Below are positions 1 to 5,181 of a DNA stretch of 7,888 nucleotides, piece by piece (the first letter of the stretch is position 1; the number at the start of each line of letters is the position of its first letter). The translations under genes and the position numbers were made by a program. Source of the DNA: JAAYFT01 sp041655755 (GTDB taxonomy: Bacteria > Bacillota > Clostridia > Tissierellales > Tissierellaceae); contig JBBAEY010000091.1 of the NCBI GenBank assembly GCA_041655755.1, forward strand, positions 1 through 7,888, given 5' to 3'. Below the pieces are notes generated by a model. The model made no database searches. It saw only the letters and a program-made list of their open reading frames with translations, and was not told the origin of the DNA.

Positions 1-537
1 CATTACACCAAACCTGTCTCTCAAAGGAGAAGTCAAAAGTCCGGCCCTGGTGGTTGCACCAATAAGCGTGAATTTCGATAAATCCAATCTAATAGATCTA
101 GCCGATGGCCCCTTACCTATAATGATGTCCAGGGCAAAATCTTCCATGGCAGGATATAAGATTTCCTCCACGGTCCTATTTATACGGTGTATCTCGTCAA
201 TAAATAGGACATCATCATCTCCAAGATTGGTTAATATACTAGCCAAATCCCCAGGCCTTTCAATGGCAGGTCCTGATGTTATCCTAATATTAACCCCCAT
301 CTCATTTGCAATGATATTGGCTAGGGTCGTTTTCCCCAGCCCAGGAGGCCCATACAAGAGTACATGATCAAGCGGCTCATTTCTGCCCTTGGCAGCCTGT
401 ATAAATATATCTAACTTTTCCTTTGCTTTTTCTTGGCCTATGTATTCCCTTAGCCATCTTGGTCTTAGGGTCATTTCACTTTCTATATCTTCTTCTTTAA
501 ACTCCGTCGTCACAATCCTATCTTCTATTTCCCTCAT
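1..537 (-). CDS. ruvB: Holliday junction branch migration ATPase RuvB, 3' end cut off by the window
   Basis: RuvB is the AAA+ motor that RuvA loads onto Holliday junctions to drive branch migration in recombination and repair in the cytoplasm. The 179 visible residues cover the N-terminal region and most of the large ATPase domain. Walker A is GPPGLGKTT (63-71), Walker B/DEIH is at 114-117, the GPAIERPGDLA segment is at 89-99, sensor I is GATTRAG (160-166), and the arginine-finger region LRDRFG is at 172-177. The family is usually about 330-350 residues, so the small ATPase domain and the winged helix lie beyond position 1. The ATG at 537 is preceded by AGAGGTG at a normal distance. An ATG four bases upstream is in another frame and stops after seven codons. 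The gene starts 13 bases after the ruvA stop and is clearly in the same operon. Identification is firm. Confidence 0.97.
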   Translation of the reverse strand, partial: MREIEDRIVTTEFKEEDIESEMTLRPRWLREYIGQEKAKEKLDIFIQAAKGRNEPLDHVLLYGPPGLGKTTLANIIANEMGVNIRITSGPAIERPGDLASILTNLGDDDVLFIDEIHRINRTVEEILYPAMEDFALDIIIGKGPSARSIRLDLSKFTLIGATTRAGLLTSPLRDRFGVM

Positions 538-550
538 TCATCAGCACCTC

Positions 551-1138
551 TTAATTTTTTGATAGTCTCTTTAATGCCTCCCTGATAATTTCCTCGACAT
601 TTTGATTGGAAATATCAATATTCCTTATGGCCTTGTCTATTTCTATCCTTGAATAGCCCAAGGTCATTAACCCATTCACAGCTTCTGGATATGTACTTGT
701 AGTCTGCTCATCTAAATCGATTTCAATATCAATGTCCTTATCAATCCTATCTTTTAATTCCAATATAATTCTTTCGGCTGTTTTCTTACCGATTCCCGGA
801 GCCTTACATAGGCTTTCTATTTGCTTATTTAATATGGCCGTCTTTATCTGAACCGGACTTAGGGTTGATAAGATTCCCAAGGCTACCTTTGGACCAACTT
901 TAGATACCAATTGCAACAATTTAAACATATGAATCTCTTCCTCTGTAGTGAACCCGTAGAGATAGATTCCATCCTCTCTGACATTTAAGTATGTGAAAAT
1001 CATAGCATTTTTCATGCCAAGCTCTAACTTAAGCATCGAATTGATAGAGGTAAATACCTTATATCCAATATTATTGTTCTGTAACACGAAGTAATCTTCC
1101 CTTATGGCTACAACATCTCCGATTATAAACTCAAACAA
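551..1138 (-). CDS. ruvA: Holliday junction DNA helicase subunit RuvA
   Basis: RuvA binds four-way DNA junctions as a tetramer or octamer, recruits RuvB rings and limits RuvC access. The 195 residues match the usual length of about 190-205. Residues 1-63 form the OB-fold, with the typical NNIGYKV strand at 22-28. Residues about 73-130 hold two helix-hairpin-helix motifs, KVGPKVALGILS (80-91) and APGIGKKTAERIILELKD (113-130). An acidic linker follows (132-145), then the C-terminal RuvB-contacting domain, with the ALMTLGY-like GLMTLGYS at 156-163. The start codon is TTG, supported by AAGGGTGA just upstream and by alignment of the N terminus to the family. It begins 18 bases after the ruvC stop. 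Identification is firm; the TTG start is probable. Confidence 0.96.
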   Translation of the reverse strand: MFEFIIGDVVAIREDYFVLQNNNIGYKVFTSINSMLKLELGMKNAMIFTYLNVREDGIYLYGFTTEEEIHMFKLLQLVSKVGPKVALGILSTLSPVQIKTAILNKQIESLCKAPGIGKKTAERIILELKDRIDKDIDIEIDLDEQTTSTYPEAVNGLMTLGYSRIEIDKAIRNIDISNQNVEEIIREALKRLSKN

Positions 1139-1156
1139 TTAATTCACCCTTTTAAT

Positions 1157-1651
1157 TTATTTCATTTTAAATGATTCCTTAAATTTCAATGAAAAGCCAT
1201 GACATATTGCTACTGCTAAGGCATCTGCCACATCATCTGGTCTAGGTTTTTCTTTCAAATTCAATAGTATTTTTACCATCTCCTGAACCTGCTCCTTTTC
1301 TGCCCGTCCATATCCCACAATAGCCTGCTTTATCTGAAGTGGGGTATATTCATATACCTCTAAACCCTTGTTGACGGCTGCCAATATTTCAACTCCACGG
1401 GCTTGTCCCACTTGAATAGCTGTTTTCACGTTCTTGTTGAAAAAGAGCTCCTCAATGGCCAGGTCCTGCGGTTTGTATTCCTCTATAATTTCATTTAATT
1501 CATCATATATTATTTTAATTCTCTCTGGAAAATTTAACTTTGATTCGGTTTTTATAGAACCGTACTCAATGGCTTTTAATGTATTTCCCCTCGATTCAAC
1601 GATGCTATATCCCACTATTGCAATTCCAGGATCAATACCCAAGATTATCAT
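1157..1651 (-). CDS. ruvC: Crossover junction endodeoxyribonuclease RuvC
   Basis: RuvC is the dimeric, Mg-dependent resolvase that nicks two opposite strands of a Holliday junction bound by RuvAB. The 164 residues match the family length. All four acidic catalytic positions are present: D7 in GIDPG, E67 in AIEELFF, and D140 and D143 in RPDDVADALA. The conserved segments VGQARGV (81-87) and TPLQIKQAIVGYGRAEK (103-119), typical of RuvC rather than of YqgF relatives, are intact. The start is ATG at 1651 with GGGGGAG nine bases upstream. A nearer-upstream ATG is followed at once by TAA. It is the first gene of a ruvC-ruvA-ruvB operon and seems to have its own promoter. Firmicutes such as B. subtilis lack RuvC and use RecU, whereas clostridia usually keep RuvC, which fits the organism suggested. 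Confidence 0.97.
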   Translation of the reverse strand: MIILGIDPGIAIVGYSIVESRGNTLKAIEYGSIKTESKLNFPERIKIIYDELNEIIEEYKPQDLAIEELFFNKNVKTAIQVGQARGVEILAAVNKGLEVYEYTPLQIKQAIVGYGRAEKEQVQEMVKILLNLKEKPRPDDVADALAVAICHGFSLKFKESFKMK

Positions 1652-1660
1652 TTTTTACAT

Positions 1661-1667
1661 CTCCCCC
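1661..1667 (-). promoter_or_regulatory. ruvC ribosome binding site
   Basis: The minus strand reads GGGGGAG here, nine bases before the ATG of ruvC. It is a purine-rich Shine-Dalgarno sequence and confirms the start at 1651. Confidence 0.7.
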
Positions 1668-1680
1668 TAGTATAACTACT

Positions 1681-1709
1681 ATTGTATCATATTTCAAATA
1701 AAAAACTAA
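1681..1709 (-). promoter_or_regulatory. Probable sigma-A promoter of the ruvCAB operon
   Basis: On the minus strand an extended -10 element, TG-A-TACAAT, lies at 1681-1689. A weak -35, TTAGTT at 1704-1709, is separated by 17 bases. Transcription would start near 1674, leaving about 23 bases of leader that contain the ruvC ribosome binding site. The promoter begins directly inside the T-tract of the bofC terminator, so termination of one unit and initiation of the next are packed into about 80 bases. A better-spaced TTGAAA/TATACT pair overlaps it but would start RNA inside the ribosome binding site. Confidence 0.55.
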
Positions 1710-1729
1710 GTTAGAATTTCTAACTCAGT
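1700..1729 (-). terminator. Rho-independent terminator after bofC
   Basis: On the minus strand the segment from the last base of the bofC stop codon forms an AT-rich stem. AGTTAGAA pairs perfectly with TTCTAACT around a single central base. The stem then extends past one mismatch by ACT/AGT, and it ends in TTTTTT (1705-1700). The stem is low in GC, but the symmetry, the U-tract and the position right after a stop codon all fit a terminator. It separates bofC from ruvC. Confidence 0.75.
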
Positions 1730-2319
1730 CAACTAATAAAATTCTCTAGTACATCTGATAATTCTTCCTGACTATCGATTACAATCCCTTCTATCAACTT
1801 ATTTTGATCTATTTCCATTAGCAGTGAAATTGGGTAATCAGGGAAGAAGGTTTCCAACTTCCTCTCTCCATTTTCATCAATCCTATATATTGCAATATTT
1901 CCATCCTTTTCACCAATAACATAATGATTTTCACATAGATGATTTTTTGTGATGCCAATGGTGATTTTGCTTTGTGAAAAGGATATGAGCTTCTTGTCCG
2001 GAAAGTTCTCTAAATATAGAAGGAAATCATCTCTGGTCATATTTATAAATCTTTCCTCTATCTCCTTAGTCTTTGTAACTACATGGCCACAAGGGGTATG
2101 GTGTATCCTCTCTTCCATTATGGTATTGGGGGAAATCTGGACTTCTTCCTTAGTGATTTCGAAATCCAAATTATCTCCCCTATCATCTCCCCCACTGTCA
2201 ATCTGTTCAATTTCGCCCTGGTTTATAAACCTGGCAATTAAATTATATCCTAAGAAAAAACTGCTAATAAATAATGTCAAGGATACTAAAAATATAAGGA
2301 AAATCTTTTTTTCTTTCAA
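1729..2319 (-). CDS. bofC: BofC-type sporulation protein (forespore checkpoint, SpoIVB regulator)
   Basis: In B. subtilis BofC is exported from the forespore into the intermembrane space, where it restrains the protease SpoIVB and so delays sigma-K activation. Here one N-terminal membrane segment or signal anchor (about 5-28) is followed by an acidic linker (35-55). A middle region carries TPCGHVV (75-81), and the BofC C-terminal domain includes C129 and HYVIGEKDGNIAIYRID (132-148). The ending, in which GI is followed by an SQEEL helix (178-187), is typical of clostridial members. The start is TTG, with GGAGGG six bases upstream. The protein ends inside a terminator hairpin. The 168 bases upstream of it (2320-2487) are AT-rich; I could not find a convincing sigma-A or sigma-G promoter there. 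Location next to ruv genes matches the B. subtilis order bofC-ruvA-ruvB. The family assignment is good, but the exact regulatory role is inferred from B. subtilis. Confidence 0.85.
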   Translation of the reverse strand: MKEKKIFLIFLVSLTLFISSFFLGYNLIARFINQGEIEQIDSGGDDRGDNLDFEITKEEVQISPNTIMEERIHHTPCGHVVTKTKEIEERFINMTRDDFLLYLENFPDKKLISFSQSKITIGITKNHLCENHYVIGEKDGNIAIYRIDENGERKLETFFPDYPISLLMEIDQNKLIEGIVIDSQEELSDVLENFIS

Positions 2320-2464
2320 AAATATCCCTCCGATACTATCTAGAGGAATATTCTAACCATTTTTTTCTTTTTTATACATATTTAACTTTTTATCTTTCCT
2401 ACCTTGAAGTTTGCATATTGAATTTTATTTATTTTAAACATTCTTGGCCCCATATAATTCTAGA

Positions 2465-2496
2465 TATAGATAATTCTTACCCTTATATTATCTATA
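2465..2496 (-). repeat. Inverted repeat (hairpin) overlapping the stop codon of the unknown gene
   Basis: TATAGATAAT (2465-2474) and ATTATCTATA (2487-2496) are perfect 10-bp complementary arms around 12 bases. The TAA stop at 2488-2490 lies within one arm. On the minus strand no U-tract follows, so it is not a standard terminator for this gene. On the plus strand the hairpin is followed by CCTTTTT. It may be an imperfect terminator or a 3' stabilising structure. Confidence 0.5.
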
Positions 2497-3222
2497 CCTT
2501 TTTAAAACCCTGTCATTTACTCCATACCAATATGCTTCTTTATAGAGTTTCAGACCTGACCTAAAAACCATTTTAAAAACTTCGTCATATATCCTATTTA
2601 ACTCCTCTAGTGTAAGTAAACTGTAGTCCTCCTTTATAGTGTAGTGCCTTATATCACATTCAATTGTCAACTGTTTGTCCAGATACTTATTTAAACTAAG
2701 TACCTTTCTTTTCATGACATCGTCACTATATTCTTTTATATTTTCATAAAGTTTCTTACTCTTCTTCTCCTTTTTACTCAATTCATTAAAGATTATTTCC
2801 TGTAAGGATTTTACCTGCGGGGGGTTTTGTTTAAAATGGTAAAGGTATTTTCTCTTATATAAATCCTCCAGGGGGATACTTTCTATAGAAAGCTTTTCTA
2901 GCCTGTTCACAAATTGATTATTAAAATAACCATTTCTATAGCCTTCTATATATATATATAATTCTAAACGGTTAATATCATCGTGGATTAGTTGTCCGAG
3001 ATTTAGAGAAATAAAATGATTTCCCTTCTTGTTTTTCAGAAATCTATTTATATGTTTTTTTATCTTGTGAATTGATATGTACTTGGGGGAAATGTTTGTA
3101 ATGTTATCCTCTAAATCACATAAGTTAAGGAGTATGTGTATGGAATTAATATCGCTATTGTATAGAAATTTATGAATTAAACCATTGTAAATGCCGAAAA
3201 ATCCTTTATTAGCTAACGCCAC
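2488..3222 (-). CDS. Hypothetical protein of 244 residues, no family recognised
   Basis: I do not recognise this protein and assign no function. It has no signal peptide and no membrane segment. It is rich in Lys, Asn, Ile, Leu and Tyr and looks largely helical and cytoplasmic. A basic, charged stretch (KKEKKSKK and neighbours, about residues 149-163) lies in the middle. The C terminus is aromatic and looks conserved: EAYWYGVNDRVLKRY occupies almost the last 15 residues. The start is GTG at 3222 because a perfect AAAGGAGGT lies six bases before it. The frame is open up to a TTG at 3258, but that start would place the ribosome binding site inside the gene. It follows the transglutaminase/MltG-like pair after a structured 202-base gap. 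Base composition is like its neighbours, so nothing suggests recent transfer. Confidence 0.75.
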   Translation of the reverse strand: MALANKGFFGIYNGLIHKFLYNSDINSIHILLNLCDLEDNITNISPKYISIHKIKKHINRFLKNKKGNHFISLNLGQLIHDDINRLELYIYIEGYRNGYFNNQFVNRLEKLSIESIPLEDLYKRKYLYHFKQNPPQVKSLQEIIFNELSKKEKKSKKLYENIKEYSDDVMKRKVLSLNKYLDKQLTIECDIRHYTIKEDYSLLTLEELNRIYDEVFKMVFRSGLKLYKEAYWYGVNDRVLKRYR

Positions 3223-3228
3223 ACCAAT

Positions 3229-3237
3229 ACCTCCTTT
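3229..3237 (-). promoter_or_regulatory. Ribosome binding site that fixes the GTG start at 3222
   Basis: The minus strand reads AAAGGAGGT, a near-perfect match to the 16S rRNA tail. Six bases (ATTGGT) separate it from GTG. It rules out the longer TTG start at 3258, which would translate through it as Lys-Lys-Gly-Gly. Confidence 0.85.
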
Positions 3238-3243
3238 TTTTAG

Positions 3244-3260
3244 AATTGTTGACAACAATT
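3244..3260. repeat. Perfect 17-bp dyad just upstream of the ribosome binding site
   Basis: AATTGTTGACAACAATT is fully symmetric, with 8-bp arms about one central base. It ends seven bases before the ribosome binding site of the 244-residue gene. It could be an operator for a dimeric regulator, or an RNA hairpin that affects initiation. No regulator can be named from the sequence. Confidence 0.55.
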
Positions 3261-3282
3261 GAATTAAATAAACAGGTAAGAG

Positions 3283-3334
3283 GTAAAAAAAGGGTCCTTA
3301 GCACCTTCGCAAGGAAACCTAAATCTTTTTTTAC
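3283..3334. terminator. Structured hairpin between the MltG-like gene and the 244-residue gene, probable bidirectional terminator
   Basis: Outer arms GTAAAAAAAG (3283-3292) and CTTTTTTTAC (3325-3334) are perfectly complementary over 10 bp. Inside them GGT pairs with ACC and CCTT pairs with AAGG, with small bulges and an 11-base loop. On the minus strand the inner GC-containing stem runs straight into CTTTTTTT, which fits a terminator for the transglutaminase/MltG-like transcript. On the plus strand the same shape ends in CTTTTTTT as well. It may instead act as an attenuator if a promoter lies upstream, as a TATAAT at 3352-3357 suggests. Confidence 0.6.
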
Positions 3335-3351
3335 TATAAGCAGTATAGACT

Positions 3352-3357
3352 ATTATA
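3352..3357 (-). promoter_or_regulatory. Possible -10 element (TATAAT) inside a small dyad
   Basis: The minus strand has a perfect TATAAT, embedded in the symmetric arrangement AGTATA-6-TATACT (3342-3359). No acceptable -35 is found at 16-18 bases, and no TGn extension is present. If used, it would produce a leader of about 120 bases carrying the hairpin at 3283-3334 and the dyad at 3244-3260. Confidence 0.3.
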
Positions 3358-3424
3358 CTACATAATTCTTCAAAATTGTTTAAAAAAATTTAATAGATTG
3401 TTTACAAATAATTAATAATTATAC

Positions 3425-3970
3425 TCAATCAAGTTTCCTATCGGCAAGGATCTCAAGGATAGAAATGTCGTCTAAACCCCTCTTAATCTTGTAACTACCA
3501 GCAAATAGGGCCTTATTCACATTTTTTTCCTCTGCTAAGGCAATAAATTCCTCTTCACTGCTAATTAAGTCTAGATTGTATAGGTTTTTGGCAATACTAT
3601 AGGAATTTTCACCTTTATTGACGTAAAAATCAATATATTCTCCGGCAATAGACCTGTCATCTTCATTATCTCCGTCTAAGTCGTTTTCTAGTCTACTATC
3701 CTCTAGAAGGTCCCCACCTTCCTCAAAGGCTTGACTTTCCTCCACATCCCCTGCTTCAGCCTTTGTCTTATCAAGCCCTAAAGGATCCTCCCCATCTAAT
3801 ATATGTTCCTTGACCTTGACCATTCCCAAATCCCTTGCTCTTTCGATAATTATATCATCTGATAATTCTACAAATTTAGTCACAGGGAAAAATGAATAAA
3901 AAGTACTAGAAATTACTATGCCGATTCCCAAACCCAGTATAAAATAGGTAATCTTACGTCTTCTGTCCAC
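3425..3970 (-). CDS. Membrane-anchored protein with only the LysM-like domain of MltG
   Basis: The 181 residues begin with a basic end (MDRRRK) and one membrane segment (about 8-29). The FVELSDDIIIERARDLGMV region (33-51) is a block I associate with small clostridial proteins of this kind. An acidic, low-complexity linker rich in Asp and Glu spans about 56-107. The last part (about 113-176) resembles the LysM-like subdomain of the endolytic transglycosylase MltG: a GENSYSIAKNLYNLDLIS core, then an EEEFIALAE helix, then FAGSYKIKRGLD and a final ILEIL helix. MltG itself is about 330-380 residues and has a catalytic domain after this part. That domain is absent here, and a normal stop follows, so this protein cannot cut glycan and may bind peptidoglycan. 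The start is GTG, with GGAGGT six bases upstream and 14 bases after the transglutaminase stop, so the two genes are co-transcribed. Automatic pipelines would probably name it MltG, which would mislead. Confidence 0.7.
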   Translation of the reverse strand: MDRRRKITYFILGLGIGIVISSTFYSFFPVTKFVELSDDIIIERARDLGMVKVKEHILDGEDPLGLDKTKAEAGDVEESQAFEEGGDLLEDSRLENDLDGDNEDDRSIAGEYIDFYVNKGENSYSIAKNLYNLDLISSEEEFIALAEEKNVNKALFAGSYKIKRGLDDISILEILADRKLD

Positions 3971-3984
3971 TTTAATACCTCCAG

Positions 3985-5079
3985 TTAATAGTAAAATTCA
4001 AAACTAATTATCTCATGCTCGTCATCTATGGAATAACTATATCCTTTTAGTCTAATAATTTCATAATTATCATAGGCTATTGTTTCTATCATATTATTTA
4101 ATTGAGTTTGTCCATCAAAACCTTCAAATTTTAGGGACAAGCCAGTAGCTTTCTTTAATATTGCCTCCCTTAGCTTTTGTTCTAATTCTATGCTGCTGGA
4201 TACAAGAAGATTGTTGTATGTAAAATAATTATATATTCTCCCATTTGCCCGTGGATAGTCGTCCTTATCCCACCTATGGGTCTTTGACAAGGATTCATCG
4301 TCTAGGTTAAAGTAATTGTACCTTAGAATATCTTTTCCATTATCGGTTACAGGATCATCCCATGTGGAATCAATATGATAGTAATCCCCATCTAATTCAA
4401 CTAAATTCCAAGCGTGATTCTCCCCCATTGATTCACCAACTACTATAATAGACCTCATCCCCAGGTCATCTAAGATGTATTTCATGGCTTTTGCATAACC
4501 CTCACATACCCCTATTCCAAGAGCTAAAACACCATAGCTTGAATAAGACTCAGGTGGGAGCATGGAATCATGGAATAATCTATCATCGTATCTACTATTA
4601 TTGACAATATAATCATGGGTTACAAGAAGCTTTTCATAGTCTGTCATATCTTCTTTAATGTAATTTGATATAAAGTCCTCCCTTATGGCCCTAATTCTTT
4701 CACGGTGCTCTTCTATCTCCTCTTTTGACTTTGTATATAAAAGTTTTAGTTTTCCAAATCTATACTCTGCTCCCCTATAATACATTATCTCCGGCTTGTC
4801 ATTGGAGATCATTTCTAAGATATTAAATATTTCCTGAGGTTTTTTTAATAGGGAAAGGTCCCTTAACTCTAGCTGGTCTTTAGTTTCTAGTAGGGCCTTT
4901 TCCAACTCTACATATAATTTTGAACCCTTAACTGATATTTCCCTCGTTTGAACTTGTGATTTAATAAAAAAGGCCTTCTTTGAGGCAATATCAAATATAT
5001 CCCATTTGTAAATGAGAAAGGATAGGAGAATAAGTATAATCAACAGTTCTATTAGGACGATTTTAACTAATCTTTTCAC
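3985..5079 (-). CDS. Membrane-anchored transglutaminase-like domain protein
   Basis: Numbering from the GTG start, the protein has 364 residues. A membrane segment lies at about 5-24, then a mostly helical outer region (about 40-150). The transglutaminase-like (papain-fold) core carries Cys192 in GVCEGYA, His222 in ENHAWN and Asp237 in YHIDSTWDDP. The catalytic triad is complete and well spaced, so it is probably active as a cysteine peptidase or transpeptidase outside the membrane. Related proteins in Firmicutes are membrane or secreted; their substrates are mostly unknown. A C-terminal region of about 80 residues follows (from about 285). GTG at 5079 is chosen because AGGGGTGA lies directly before it; a TTG at 5115 has no such site. 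It is followed after 14 bases by the MltG-like gene. A link to spore or wall maturation is an inference from the neighbours only. Confidence 0.85.
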   Translation of the reverse strand: MKRLVKIVLIELLIILILLSFLIYKWDIFDIASKKAFFIKSQVQTREISVKGSKLYVELEKALLETKDQLELRDLSLLKKPQEIFNILEMISNDKPEIMYYRGAEYRFGKLKLLYTKSKEEIEEHRERIRAIREDFISNYIKEDMTDYEKLLVTHDYIVNNSRYDDRLFHDSMLPPESYSSYGVLALGIGVCEGYAKAMKYILDDLGMRSIIVVGESMGENHAWNLVELDGDYYHIDSTWDDPVTDNGKDILRYNYFNLDDESLSKTHRWDKDDYPRANGRIYNYFTYNNLLVSSSIELEQKLREAILKKATGLSLKFEGFDGQTQLNNMIETIAYDNYEIIRLKGYSYSIDDEHEIISFEFYY

Positions 5080-5083
5080 TAGC

Positions 5084-5091
5084 TCACCCCT
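5084..5091 (-). promoter_or_regulatory. Ribosome binding site that fixes the GTG start at 5079
   Basis: The minus strand reads AGGGGTGA, then GCTA, then GTG. Aligned to the 16S rRNA tail this gives about seven bases between the AGGGG core and the start. It decides against the TTG at 5115. Confidence 0.75.
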
Positions 5092-5096
5092 ATCTA

Positions 5097-5126
5097 ATTG
5101 TAGCATATTTTTCAATAAATTTTCGA
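5097..5126 (-). promoter_or_regulatory. Possible extended -10 promoter of the transglutaminase gene
   Basis: On the minus strand TG-C-TACAAT (5097-5105) is an extended -10 element. A weak -35 (TCGAAA, 5121-5126) lies 18 bases upstream. The terminator of the preceding gene means the pair needs its own promoter. The expected RNA start, near 5090, would sit almost on the ribosome binding site, so the leader would be unusually short, and I am cautious about it. Confidence 0.35.
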
Positions 5127-5134
5127 TTTATTAT

Positions 5135-5167
5135 AAAAAAAACCTTGTGAAATTAACTTTCACAAGG
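5135..5167 (-). terminator. Strong rho-independent terminator after the phospholipase C-family gene
   Basis: On the minus strand CCTTGTGAAA pairs perfectly with TTTCACAAGG (10 bp) around a five-base loop, followed by eight T residues (5142-5135). It begins 14 bases after the stop codon. This is the clearest terminator in the window and isolates the phospholipase gene from the transglutaminase gene. Confidence 0.93.
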
Positions 5168-5181
5168 CCAGTTATAAATAT

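Noticed and set aside
50..367. Open frame on the plus strand
   Set aside because: It lies entirely over the RuvB ATPase domain on the other strand, has no ribosome binding site, and encodes nothing recognisable.
1669..1697. TTGAAA-17-TATACT as the ruvC promoter
   Set aside because: The match is good, but RNA would begin inside the GGGGGAG ribosome binding site. The extended -10 TGATACAAT eleven bases upstream gives a workable leader.
1949..2356. Open frame on the plus strand opposite bofC
   Set aside because: It is antisense to a protein with a clear BofC domain and a strong ribosome binding site. The translation has no domain features, so it is a shadow.
2948..2961. TA dinucleotide run as a microsatellite or regulatory repeat
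   Set aside because: It lies inside the 244-residue gene and simply encodes alternating Ile and Tyr. It is short and expected in AT-rich coding DNA.
3223..3258. Longer version of the 244-residue protein starting at TTG 3258
   Set aside because: It would translate through a perfect AAAGGAGGT that sits six bases before GTG 3222, and its own start lies in the palindrome with no ribosome binding site.
3283..3334. Known riboswitch or T-box
   Set aside because: No conserved core of the T-box, SAM, preQ1, c-di-GMP, fluoride or guanidine classes could be read here. Only a hairpin with a U-tract is supported.
5080..5115. Longer transglutaminase-like protein starting at TTG 5115
   Set aside because: There is no ribosome binding site before TTG 5115, whereas AGGGGTGA is correctly placed for GTG 5079.
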